Shown here one piece after another: positions 8,178-15,168 of a stretch of 64,000 nucleotides of DNA. The stretch covers positions 1-64,000 of the forward strand of contig NZ_JADILK010000012.1 in NCBI RefSeq assembly GCF_017355165.1. Direction: 5' to 3'. Under the pieces are notes generated by a model, which saw nothing but the letters and a program-made list of their open reading frames with translations, made no database searches and was not told the origin of the DNA. Source of the DNA: Bacillus sp. SD075. Lineage in GTDB: Bacteria; Bacillota; Bacilli; Bacillales; DSM-1321. Numbering within the stretch: the stretch's first letter is position 1; each line of letters opens with the position of its first letter. The translations under genes were made by a program, and so were the position numbers.

Positions 8178-8217
8178 TAAAGAAGAAGAAGACTCGCTGA
8201 GAGCCTCCTTCTTTTTT
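8178..8217 (-). terminator. Terminator of the YpzG-like gene
   Basis: AAGAAGGAGGCT pairs imperfectly with AGTCTTCTTCTT around a short loop; the minus-strand tail is T/C rich. Confidence 0.5.
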
Positions 8218-8229
8218 CGGAAATATCCT

Positions 8230-8382
8230 TTACCACCTGTGAGCCTTTGCATTGCTTCTTAGTATAATGTTTGTTTGCGATTCTTGCGTATGGCCATTAA
8301 CTTGAGATTTTGAACGCTTAGGTCTTGTCCAATTATGGTGAAACTTTTGAGAATGTGGATCTAATTGATCTTTATAGCTCAT
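8230..8382 (-). CDS. YpzG-like small protein (50 residues)
   Basis: Read from ATG 8382 behind AGGTGA, seven bases away. The protein is hydrophilic and basic, with DQLDPHSQKFHHNWTRPKRS, then KSQVNGHTQ and the end NAKAHRW. This pattern of DPxSxxFHHxWxRPKxSKSQVNG fits the YpzG family of small, probably spore-associated Bacillus proteins; I recognise the family from memory. No function is established. It is monocistronic, with its own hairpin terminator. Confidence 0.72.
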   Translation of the reverse strand: MSYKDQLDPHSQKFHHNWTRPKRSKSQVNGHTQESQTNIILRSNAKAHRW

Positions 8383-8488
8383 TCTGTGTCACCTCATCAT
8401 TAGGATTTGGATATTCCGCTCAGTGATAGAAATCCCTATCACTTGTTCTAGTATTTGATTTTTATAAGGCATTCATACGCCAAATCCT

Positions 8489-9136
8489 TTAAAAAGCGAA
8501 TTCAGCTAACTTCCCTTTGGCAAGGACTTCCCCTTCTTCATCCACCGCATCACTTGTCATGAGGGATATGCCTTTTATGTTTCCATCAATTAAAATGAAA
8601 CCAATGTTTCCGCTTTTTGATCCGTTTCCTTCCATTTCGCCAGTAAGTTCTTCTAAGTAGATGTCATCTTCCCATGTCAGATGTTCTCCGCTGTCCGTTT
8701 CAAGGAAAGCCACTGGGGAAAACTTGATTTTTTTATCCGTATTATTTTTGATTTCCACGTTCACTTTTACGATATCGAAATCTTCATCATGCGTATACCC
8801 GTGAAAGAAATCAATCATGCTGTAATCCGGAGTGGCATGCATCACTTTCATTTCTTTGACTTTAACCTCGATCGGGCCAACATTCAACGTTTCATTCACA
8901 TTTTTATAGGCCTTCAAAGTTAATTCGCCTTTTGCATCGGAAACGTTATGACCGACCTGGTTCAAGTTTATATCATCAGGAAGCTGTGGACTCGGAACAT
9001 AGACATCCTTTTTTTCCAGTGGTCGGGCAATTTCTTCCGTTTTTTCTTTAGCTGGCGTTTTTTCTACGTAAGCTGGTTGGGTATTAAGAGCACCAAATGC
9101 CGTCAATAACAGGGCACCAATCATCAGTCTGTTCAT
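8489..9136 (-). CDS. Secreted DUF4352-like protein
   Basis: A 215-residue exported protein. A signal peptide (MNRLMIGALLLTAFGALNTQPAYV) is followed by a Lys/Glu-rich linker. The beta-rich domain from about residue 75 runs through LNVGPIEVKVKEMKV, DFDIVKVNVEIKNNTDKKIKF and GFILID, the pattern of Ig-like DUF4352 proteins. There is no lipobox cysteine, so it is probably released or wall-associated. It starts 22 bases after the alkaline phosphatase stop, in the same direction, so it may be co-transcribed and phosphate-regulated. The function is unknown. Confidence 0.7.
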   Translation of the reverse strand: MNRLMIGALLLTAFGALNTQPAYVEKTPAKEKTEEIARPLEKKDVYVPSPQLPDDINLNQVGHNVSDAKGELTLKAYKNVNETLNVGPIEVKVKEMKVMHATPDYSMIDFFHGYTHDEDFDIVKVNVEIKNNTDKKIKFSPVAFLETDSGEHLTWEDDIYLEELTGEMEGNGSKSGNIGFILIDGNIKGISLMTSDAVDEEGEVLAKGKLAEFAF

Positions 9137-9158
9137 TGAATCCCTCCCTGAAGTGTTA

Positions 9159-10529
9159 TTACTTTTTCTTTAATAGGTCAAAGATGATTTTGGCATGATC
9201 CGTGTTATCGACCTGCCCGGCAAAACGTTCTTTATATGGCCCGTATGCGTAGACCGGAACATCTTCACCCGTATGCCCCCCGGTAGTCCATGCAGTATTG
9301 GTCCGATTGTCGAATATCGCTTCAATGGCATTATCGACATTCGTCACATCTTTTGATTTGGCAGCTTCTGTTATCGTTTTGATTTCATCATCAGTTAGTT
9401 TCACTTCATTTTGGTTAATATATTTCTTTAAAGTCTTTTCAACATCGGCCCCTTTGACGATGGCATCCGCCATGAAGTCAGGGGTACGTTTGGCTGCCTT
9501 GATCGGTTCACCATACCAGTTATATATTCCTTTGGCTCCGATCGAGAATCCTCCTGTAGAGTGATCCGCAGTAGCCACCACTAAGGTATGTTTGTCTTTC
9601 TTCGCGAATTCGATGGCCGCTTTGTATGCTTTTTCAAAGTCTTCCATTTCACTCATTGCACCTACGATATCATTATCATGTCCTGCCCAATCAACCTGGC
9701 TTCCCTCGACCATAAGAAAGAATCCATCTTTATTTTTATTCAAACGCTTAATCGCCGAACTTGTCATGTCTTCCAAAGAAGGCGTTTCACTTGGGCGGTC
9801 AATCATTTTTGGGAGTCCTTCAGAAGCGAATAAACCAAGGACCTGCTCATTTTTGTCCTTAAGCATTTGATTTTTATCAGTAACATAACTGTAACCATCT
9901 TTTTCGAAGGCTTTCGCCAAATTGACATCCGGCCGGACAAAATTGGATTTCCCACCGCCCAATAAGACGTCGATTTTATGTTTTCCCTTGATCAAGTCAT
10001 TATAATAATCGTCTGCGATTGAATTCATGTTTTTCCGATTTTCATCATGGGCGCCAAATGATGCAGGTGTAGCATGCGTGATTTCTGAAGTGGCAACCAA
10101 TCCCGTCGCTTTTCCTTTTTCCTTTGCTGCTTCCAATACGGTTTTGACTTCAGATTTATCATTATCCACTGCAATGGCGGCGTTATAAGTCTTCACTCCG
10201 GCAGACATTGCCGTTGCGGCTGAAGCTGAATCCGTTATATTTTGTGCAGAGTCTTCTGGGTAAGTCATCTGCTGGCCAACCAAGTATTTATCAAACTCTG
10301 TCCGTTCTGCCAGCTTCGTACCAGGGTTATCTTTTAAATACCGGTAAGCGGAGGTATAGGAAACACCCATGCCGTCACCGATCAGAAAAATCACGTTCTT
10401 GATTTCGGGTTCTTTTTTTGGATTCCCCTTTGCCGAAACACGATCCCCAGCGGACCATGATATACTTCCAAATGCTAATGCAGAAACGAGTGTGATGGGT
10501 AAAACCTTTTTACTCCATGTGCGATTCAA
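9159..10529 (-). CDS. Secreted alkaline phosphatase
   Basis: A 456-residue phosphomonoesterase of the PhoA/PhoB family that frees phosphate outside the cell. A signal peptide (KKVLPITLVSALAFGSISWSA) is followed by the metal motif IFLIGDGMG, the nucleophile region NITDSASAATAMSAG (Ser of DSA), metal ligands ATADHSTGG, and the C-terminal TGGHTGEDVPVYAYGP. The start is TTG at 10529, eight bases after GGGGAGG. The Pho box upstream shows control by PhoP under phosphate limitation. Which of the B. subtilis phoA/phoB/phoD paralogues it matches I leave open. Confidence 0.93.
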   Translation of the reverse strand: MNRTWSKKVLPITLVSALAFGSISWSAGDRVSAKGNPKKEPEIKNVIFLIGDGMGVSYTSAYRYLKDNPGTKLAERTEFDKYLVGQQMTYPEDSAQNITDSASAATAMSAGVKTYNAAIAVDNDKSEVKTVLEAAKEKGKATGLVATSEITHATPASFGAHDENRKNMNSIADDYYNDLIKGKHKIDVLLGGGKSNFVRPDVNLAKAFEKDGYSYVTDKNQMLKDKNEQVLGLFASEGLPKMIDRPSETPSLEDMTSSAIKRLNKNKDGFFLMVEGSQVDWAGHDNDIVGAMSEMEDFEKAYKAAIEFAKKDKHTLVVATADHSTGGFSIGAKGIYNWYGEPIKAAKRTPDFMADAIVKGADVEKTLKKYINQNEVKLTDDEIKTITEAAKSKDVTNVDNAIEAIFDNRTNTAWTTGGHTGEDVPVYAYGPYKERFAGQVDNTDHAKIIFDLLKKK

Positions 10530-10566
10530 ATGAATGACCTCCCCTTAATATTTTCTCTTTAATTAA

Positions 10567-10609
10567 ACTATAGGTGAAGAAAATGAACTCAATGTCAAGG
10601 CTATGTAAA
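10567..10609 (-). promoter_or_regulatory. Pho box and promoter of the alkaline phosphatase
   Basis: On the minus strand, TTTACA (10604-10609), TTGACA (10593-10598) and TTCATT (10582-10587) recur every 11 bases, the spacing of PhoP direct repeats. TATAGT (10567-10572) lies 20 bases after the middle repeat as the -10 element, the usual layout of PhoP-activated promoters. Confidence 0.75.
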
Positions 10610-10611
10610 AA

Positions 10612-11048
10612 TGCAGTAGGATAATTGTTAAGACAAGGTAAAGGCAGCATGCCTCGAAATTATATGCCACTTTTATGAAGTTGTTGGTTATGCAGGAAAA
10701 TCATCAGTAGTGGGGGCATTTTACATGATTTAGAGAATGAAAAAGATTGGGTTAACACCAGCGTGGGAAGTGATCATGAACAAAGTTCTTTTCATTCAAC
10801 CTCTTCAAATCGTGGGGAAAAGAAAAACGTTCCCGTTGTTTTCAGAAATCCGCTCCCTGTCTGCCAAGCGGCTGCGGGACTTGGCTAGCCAGTTATTCGG
10901 CAGGAGTGTCATAAATTTGTTCAAACTAGTGAGGGTTTCATAAAACAAGAAAAAACCATAAGTCCAGCCTAGTCTTAAACATGGTTCGGGATGAGTTTCT
11001 TCCGAATCCCCTATAGTCGGGGTCCTGGTTATGGAGGTCATGCACCAT
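10612..11048. other. Intergenic region without a supported gene
   Basis: Between the Pho promoter and the purT terminator I find no reading frame with both a ribosome site and a credible protein. The stretch 10826-10945 has features of a decayed Bacillus intergenic repeat (ATCCGCTCC, a GCGGCTGCGGG block, GGCAGGAGTGTC). CCCC/GGGG and TTCGG/CCGAA hairpins occur at 10985-11025. Confidence 0.4.
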
Positions 11049-11051
11049 AAG

Positions 11052-11082
11052 AAAAAGCGCTCCATTCAAAGAGCGCTTTTTT
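11052..11082 (-). terminator. Terminator of purT
   Basis: AAAAAGCGCTC / GAGCGCTTTTT, an 11-bp perfect stem with an 8-base loop and T runs on both strands. Confidence 0.85.
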
Positions 11083-11087
11083 CACTA

Positions 11088-12245
11088 TTATTTCTCTACA
11101 ACTAAACATTCCAAAGCACGGGCCGCATTCACTCTCGCCAACTCGATTGAATCGGCAGACGACAGGGCAACCGCGACCCTTCTCCCTGCCTTTGTAACTG
11201 GTTTTCCGAAAAGACGCACTTGTGTATTCGGTAAAGCCAAAGCTTGTTCAACACCGGCTATAGAATATTCCGATAACTCATCTTGCGCTTTTAATGGACG
11301 GCTGGCACCTGGGCTGATCAGCTTGATTTCCGGGATGGGAAATCCCAGAATCGCCCGAATATGAAGGGCAAACTCTGACAGGTTCTGAGTCACTAATGTC
11401 ACTAGCCCCGTATCATGCGGACGTGGGGAAACTTCACTGAAATAGACTTTATCCCCTGAAAGGAAAAGCTCAACCCCGAATAATCCGTACCCGCCAAGTT
11501 CATCCGTAATGGCATGGGCAATTCTTTTCGCTTCCATTATTTGCGCTTCTGTCATATTATGCGGCTGCCAGGATTCAATATAATCCCCGCCCTTCTGAAT
11601 GTGACCGATTGGAGCACAAAACATGGTACCATTCACGGCCCGGACAGTAAGCAGCGTAATTTCGGAATCAAAACGGATAAATTCTTCAATGATCACCCGT
11701 CCATTTTGAACCCGGCCGCCTTCCATCGCGATTTTCCAGCAATCCTCCAGGTCGCCTTCCGTTCGGCATACACTTTGCCCTTTACCTGAGGAACTCATCA
11801 ACGGTTTGACGACATTCGGGAAGCCAACCTCCTTGGCAGCTTGGACAAATTCTTCATATGTATCAGCGAATTTGTAGGCTGCGGTCGGAATTTCCAGGGT
11901 TTCAGAAGCCAACCTCCTGATTCCTTCACGATCCATGGTCAATTTTGCCGCTCTTGCCGTCGGAATGACCTGAAAGCCTTCCTCTTCCAATTTGACTAAT
12001 TCAGATGTAGCGATGGCTTCGATTTCCGGTACGATCAAATCAGGTTGTTCTTTTTCTACAATTCCCCTTAATTGTTCCGCATCCAGCATATCGATAACAT
12101 AACTGCGGTGAGCGACTTGCATGGCAGGGGCATGTTCATAGCGGTCTACAGCAACGGTCTCCACACCAAGTCGCTGTGCTTCAAGTATGACCTCTTTCCC
12201 CAATTCACCCGAGCCCAATAATAAAATCCTTTTCGATTTATACAT
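11088..12245 (-). CDS. purT: Formate-dependent phosphoribosylglycinamide formyltransferase
   Basis: A 385-residue ATP-grasp enzyme that makes formyl-GAR from GAR, formate and ATP, the folate-free third step of purine synthesis. The PurK-like N-terminal domain has [12 protein letters not shown]. The ATP-grasp fold has [32 protein letters not shown] and [13 protein letters not shown]. The length is normal for PurT. It is monocistronic with a strong terminator, and two PurR boxes precede it, so it should be repressed when purines are plentiful. It has a GGAGGAGA site before ATG 12245. Confidence 0.95.
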   Translation of the reverse strand: MYKSKRILLLGSGELGKEVILEAQRLGVETVAVDRYEHAPAMQVAHRSYVIDMLDAEQLRGIVEKEQPDLIVPEIEAIATSELVKLEEEGFQVIPTARAAKLTMDREGIRRLASETLEIPTAAYKFADTYEEFVQAAKEVGFPNVVKPLMSSSGKGQSVCRTEGDLEDCWKIAMEGGRVQNGRVIIEEFIRFDSEITLLTVRAVNGTMFCAPIGHIQKGGDYIESWQPHNMTEAQIMEAKRIAHAITDELGGYGLFGVELFLSGDKVYFSEVSPRPHDTGLVTLVTQNLSEFALHIRAILGFPIPEIKLISPGASRPLKAQDELSEYSIAGVEQALALPNTQVRLFGKPVTKAGRRVAVALSSADSIELARVNAARALECLVVEK

Positions 12246-12278
12246 TCAGTCTCTCCTCCTTAATACTTCAAAATCATT

Positions 12279-12323
12279 ATATACGAACTATAAAAGAATA
12301 AACATAAATATTTATTCGTATTT
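12279..12323. promoter_or_regulatory. Pair of inverted PurR boxes
   Basis: ATATACGAACTAT (12279-12291) fits AWWWCCGAACWWT at 12 of 13 positions. An inverted, weaker copy (12311-12323, ATTCG core) lies 19 bases away. The first overlaps the minus-strand TATAAT of purT. Confidence 0.65.
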
Positions 12324-12385
12324 TCATTTAAAATCACACTGAAAAATGGAAATGATTCTATTCATTTTAGTTTTCAAATACCAAC

Positions 12386-12415
12386 TTGACAAATAGGATT
12401 AATACACTTTATACT
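12386..12415 (+). promoter_or_regulatory. SigA promoter of the 12518 gene
   Basis: Perfect TTGACA (12386-12391), 18-base spacer, TATACT (12410-12415). The expected start of transcription is near 12421. Confidence 0.75.
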
Positions 12416-12458
12416 GGTTTTATATCAAGTATATATAAGCTGACTAGTTCACTGGAGG

Positions 12459-12490
12459 CTCTCTATTCAAAAGGAATAGGGGGTTTTTCG
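12459..12490 (+). terminator. Leader terminator (possible attenuator)
   Basis: A hairpin CTCTCTATTC / GAATAGGGGG with a 5-base loop is followed by TTTTT-CG-TTTTT. It ends about 28 bases before the next start codon and about 40 bases after the predicted transcript start, so most transcripts should stop here unless read-through is controlled. Confidence 0.6.
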
Positions 12491-12517
12491 TTTTTATCAA
12501 TGAGGGAGGAGTTTACT

Positions 12518-12844
12518 ATGCAAAAGGAATTGCTACGGACCATTTCCCCTGTCATGACTGAGAAGAAAAATGGGGGCTTAGAAGATATGGAGTACCTTAA
12601 TCTTCCTGACAGACTATTTTTCCATTGGTGCCAGCAGAAATATCGACTGAATAGAGGGGTTTACAACACGATCGATCATTGGTTCTATGAGTATGGCATT
12701 GTCCATATTCTTCACCGCCGCATCAACCTTTTAGCCTTTTTGGATTTCGCTTCTACCCCGGAACAAGATGCAGGAAAGACAAAATTCATTAAATTCGGCA
12801 ATGGTGGCCTAACGCAAAAGTTACATGAATTCATTGCAGATTAA
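12518..12844 (+). CDS. Unknown 108-residue protein behind an attenuator-like leader
   Basis: The start is ATG 12518, seven bases after GGGAGGAG; an ATG at 12500 lacks a site. The protein is soluble, with an aromatic, basic middle (DRLFFHWCQQKYRLNRG, then HWFYEYGIVHILHRRINL) that looks helical, and an end GNGGLTQKLHEFIAD. I do not recognise a family. It is monocistronic, with a strong SigA promoter and a leader terminator, so expression is probably regulated. After the gene, an imperfect hairpin (12856-12893, arms CCTTA-CAGTA/TACTG-TAAGG) has no T run. Confidence 0.6.
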   Translation: MQKELLRTISPVMTEKKNGGLEDMEYLNLPDRLFFHWCQQKYRLNRGVYNTIDHWFYEYGIVHILHRRINLLAFLDFASTPEQDAGKTKFIKFGNGGLTQKLHEFIAD

Positions 12845-12941
12845 CCTGAATCTTATAGGGCCCTTATCAGTAATATGCCCATTCCCCACCTACTGGTAAG
12901 GGACACTTATGCAAATGTCGAAATTTGCATTACGATTATTT

Positions 12942-12970
12942 TTGTAAATGTAAGCGCTTTCTATTATAAT
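12942..12970 (+). promoter_or_regulatory. Promoter with overlapping cre (CcpA) site
   Basis: TTGTAA (12942-12947), 17 bases, TATAAT (12965-12970). The spacer carries TGTAAGCGCTTTCT (12949-12962), which fits the catabolite-response element TGWAANCGNTNWCA at 13 of 14 positions. CcpA bound here would block polymerase, so the transcript should be repressed on glucose. Confidence 0.7.
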
Positions 12971-12974
12971 GAAA

Positions 12975-13029
12975 GTAGGTTGGATGGCATGCGTGGCCGT
13001 CAAAGTATATGGCGTAGGTGGGGCCAATA
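12975..13029 (+). ncRNA. Conserved double-hairpin RNA motif, copy B
   Basis: It begins four bases after TATAAT, so it forms the very 5' end of the transcript. Hairpin 1 is GATGGC, loop atgcgtg, GCCGTC. Hairpin 2 pairs AGTAT-a-TGGC with GCCA-ATACT around the loop gtaggtggg. Compared with copy A at 3811-3866, stem changes are compensatory and loops are conserved. Downstream come two more hairpins (AAGGA-GTC/GAC-TCCTT near 13038-13059; GGACAT/ATGTCC near 13109-13125), then the small peptide gene. Two adjacent hairpins at a 5' end recall the sporulation RNA CsfG, but I cannot confirm that from memory. Confidence 0.6.
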
Positions 13030-13154
13030 CTAGCGCTAAGGAAGTCAAAAGACTCCTTTACTGCAATACTATTAGAATGCCTTTTGGTAGGGGCTGCAAT
13101 CTTACTGGGACATGGAGAATGTCCGTTAATTTTAGGCTAAAAGGTGAATTAATC

Positions 13155-13256
13155 ATGCAATCGATAAGTAAAGCATACCTTTACTTATTTTTTGCAGCAG
13201 CCCTCATCGTTTCAAGTCTAATAGTTTATAAGACTAAAAAGCTCTTCCCCATGTAA
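13155..13256 (+). CDS. 33-residue membrane peptide
   Basis: ATG at 13155 follows AAAAGGTGA by about eight bases. The peptide is a single hydrophobic helix (AYLYLFFAAALIVSSLIVY) with a basic end (KTKKLFPM), like holin-like or type I toxin peptides and small membrane regulators, but I recognise no family. The last codons form the left arm of the transcript terminator. The same frame is open back to 12969, but the RNA-level conservation there argues against a longer protein. The product is probably a membrane peptide made only when CcpA repression is lifted. Confidence 0.5.
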   Translation: MQSISKAYLYLFFAAALIVSSLIVYKTKKLFPM

Positions 13257-13273
13257 ACGGAGTCGAGCTTTTT
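13236..13273. terminator. Terminator overlapping the peptide's last codons
   Basis: AAAAAGCTC (13236-13244) pairs with GAGCTTTTT (13265-13273). T runs on both strands also allow termination of the convergent peptidase gene. Confidence 0.7.
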
Positions 13274-13287
13274 AAATTGGTCAGATT

Positions 13288-14475
13288 TCACATATATAAC
13301 CCTGCTAAGAAAATCCCAAGCGATTTCTGATAAATCTCATCGAACTGTGTTATAGGCAAGGGGTTCGTTCCTTTCCCCAGCTCCACGGTAAACCCCGGCC
13401 TTCGCCAATCCTGGATGAACCAATCCTTATACCCTGCGTAACTATTGGCGGATTTGACAGGCTCATATCCACTGACCCTCGCAAACTCATTGACTATCGT
13501 TTCCGACTCCGGCGGTTCCAAACCTTCAAACCCCCAATAAATGACCTCTCCTTGAGTATGGAAAGCAAGGACTTTGCCAAAATCACGTTTTCTTGTCAAC
13601 GCTGACATTGCAATAGCTTCTGGCTGTGTAAGCGGCCCCTCCCCGGGATAATTTGCCGGACCTGGCTCCATTACATTATTGCGAGCTTGTTCCAGCTCCC
13701 ATTTGGCGGGAAATTGATCATTCAGATCCACCCCGTTAATATTCGCTTTCCAGCCAGAGAAGTCATCGCTGCCATTATTCCATTCGACGAGCCGGCCTCT
13801 CAATGTCTCAGGCGGGCCTTTCAGAACCAGCTCCACTCCGTCTGGATTCACCATTGGGACGATCGACAGCATCGTCTGTTGATAAATGGGAAACATAGAT
13901 AGGCCGCGGATGTCAGCCTGATTCGTGATTGCGAGTAAATAATCATTTAAAAAGGTCATGATCACAGGCGTCGTTATCCACTCATTCGCATGAAAGGAAC
14001 CATTATAATGAACTCGCTTGTTACCATTTCCAATCAGCACTTCGGGGATATCCCTTTCAAGAACCGAGTCCCCGATGGGGGAGGTTTTAATAAATGGATA
14101 GATATTTTTCAAACGTCTTACATCGGTCATCATCGTCCCATAATCATATTCCCGGTTTCCTTGAATTAGCCTCCACGTAATCCTTAATGGCACAGAAATT
14201 ACCTGACCAACTTGCAGGGCATTCGGGTTGAGATTGGGATTAACCAAAAATAGGGCATCCAATGAAAGATTACGTGACCTGGCAATTTCCCATAACGAAT
14301 CACCTTGCTTAATGCTATAGGGGGTAGCCGTAAAGCCAGGAATTTTGATTTGTTGGCCAATCATAAGTGCAAGTGGATCAATCCCACTATTGGAATCAAT
14401 GATAAGTTGATAATTCACCTTGAATAATTGGCTATAATACCACAAGGAATCATTCTGCCTCACAAAAACGTCCAT
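13288..14475 (-). CDS. LysM-LysM M14 peptidase (gamma-D-glutamyl-meso-diaminopimelate endopeptidase type)
   Basis: A 395-residue protein with two LysM peptidoglycan-binding repeats (about 3-47 and 52-97, the second starting YSIKQGDSLWEIAR), followed by a zinc carboxypeptidase M14 domain. Zinc ligands are in SFHANEW (His and Glu) and in LAFHTQGEVIYW; the late VELGKGTNP supplies the catalytic Glu. This is the architecture of endopeptidase I of Lysinibacillus sphaericus, which cleaves cell-wall peptides during sporulation. No signal peptide is present, consistent with action in the mother cell. The ATG at 14475 has GAGGAGGTG upstream. Confidence 0.88.
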   Translation of the reverse strand: MDVFVRQNDSLWYYSQLFKVNYQLIIDSNSGIDPLALMIGQQIKIPGFTATPYSIKQGDSLWEIARSRNLSLDALFLVNPNLNPNALQVGQVISVPLRITWRLIQGNREYDYGTMMTDVRRLKNIYPFIKTSPIGDSVLERDIPEVLIGNGNKRVHYNGSFHANEWITTPVIMTFLNDYLLAITNQADIRGLSMFPIYQQTMLSIVPMVNPDGVELVLKGPPETLRGRLVEWNNGSDDFSGWKANINGVDLNDQFPAKWELEQARNNVMEPGPANYPGEGPLTQPEAIAMSALTRKRDFGKVLAFHTQGEVIYWGFEGLEPPESETIVNEFARVSGYEPVKSANSYAGYKDWFIQDWRRPGFTVELGKGTNPLPITQFDEIYQKSLGIFLAGLYM

Positions 14476-14569
14476 ACTGCACCTCCTCTTAACCAAATGT
14501 ATGCTGATTCGATTTAATTATTGCCAAAGCACCTTGTTCTGGACTACATGATTATTAAAAAGTCACTCC

Positions 14570-14916
14570 TCAAAATGAACCAAAGCGATCCAGAATGCTT
14601 GATATGCTCAGTTCTCCATACTCATTCTCAGGGTCTAGTTTTCGATATCTTATGAATTTCGCCATCCGATCTTCTTCTTTGATCCAGCCAAGATGCTTCA
14701 AATGTCGGATAAATTGTGAGGCAATACAAAGACATTTTCTGCAAATCTCCTGAAGCCTATCGTTCCATTTTCATTCAGATCCATCCCGATACCCAGGAAT
14801 AGCCGGTAAAACCGGTGAGCGCACCAGCTTTCATCCTCCCAGTAATGGGTTTCATTCAAAAAGTCATTAACCGGATTTTCTTGATCGCTCATCTTCATTT
14901 CATCATGGAAGAACAT
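14570..14916 (-). pseudogene. Small unknown gene split by a frameshift
   Basis: The first frame encodes MSDQENPVNDFLNETHYW and further to FLGIGMDLNEN, then leaves frame. A second frame continues WNDRLQEICRKCLCIASQF, then HLGWIKEEDRMAKFIRYR, ending SISSILDRFGSF at 14570. The junction is a run of four A residues (plus-strand T at 14768-14771); one more base would join both parts into about 110 residues. The family is not recognised. It could be a true mutation or a sequencing error. The start (14916 or a later ATG) is uncertain because no strong ribosome site is seen. Confidence 0.5.
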
Positions 14917-15100
14917 TCAATCTTTTAAGAACGTTATAAGTCCTGATTCTTTTTGCTAGTCATTAATTCCAACCTTTACCGGTAATCTGAGTAACTGGCC
15001 CCCCATTGACCTGACGGCATGACTTCCCTACAAACATTTATAACTATCTATTCTTACCGAACTTGTCGGATGTCATTTATATAACGGAGCCCTCCATAAA

Positions 15101-15140
15101 CAAACAAAACAGGCATCCATTCATGAATGGATGCCTGTTC
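15101..15140 (-). terminator. Terminator of catalase
   Basis: A self-complementary stem of about 16 bp, AACAGGCATCCATTCA and its complement with almost no loop, is followed by TTTG-TTTG on the minus strand. Confidence 0.75.
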
Positions 15141-15168
15141 ACATTTTACTAGATTGAGAGCCTCTATT

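Noticed and set aside
10737-10943. 68-codon plus-strand frame before purT
   Set aside because: No ribosome site and it runs into what looks like a decayed GC-rich repeat.
12969-13256. A 95-residue protein covering the whole structured RNA and peptide
   Set aside because: The first part overlaps the promoter and the RNA motif, whose changes fit base pairing and not a protein; copy A has a stop in the matching frame. Only the last 33 codons have a ribosome site.
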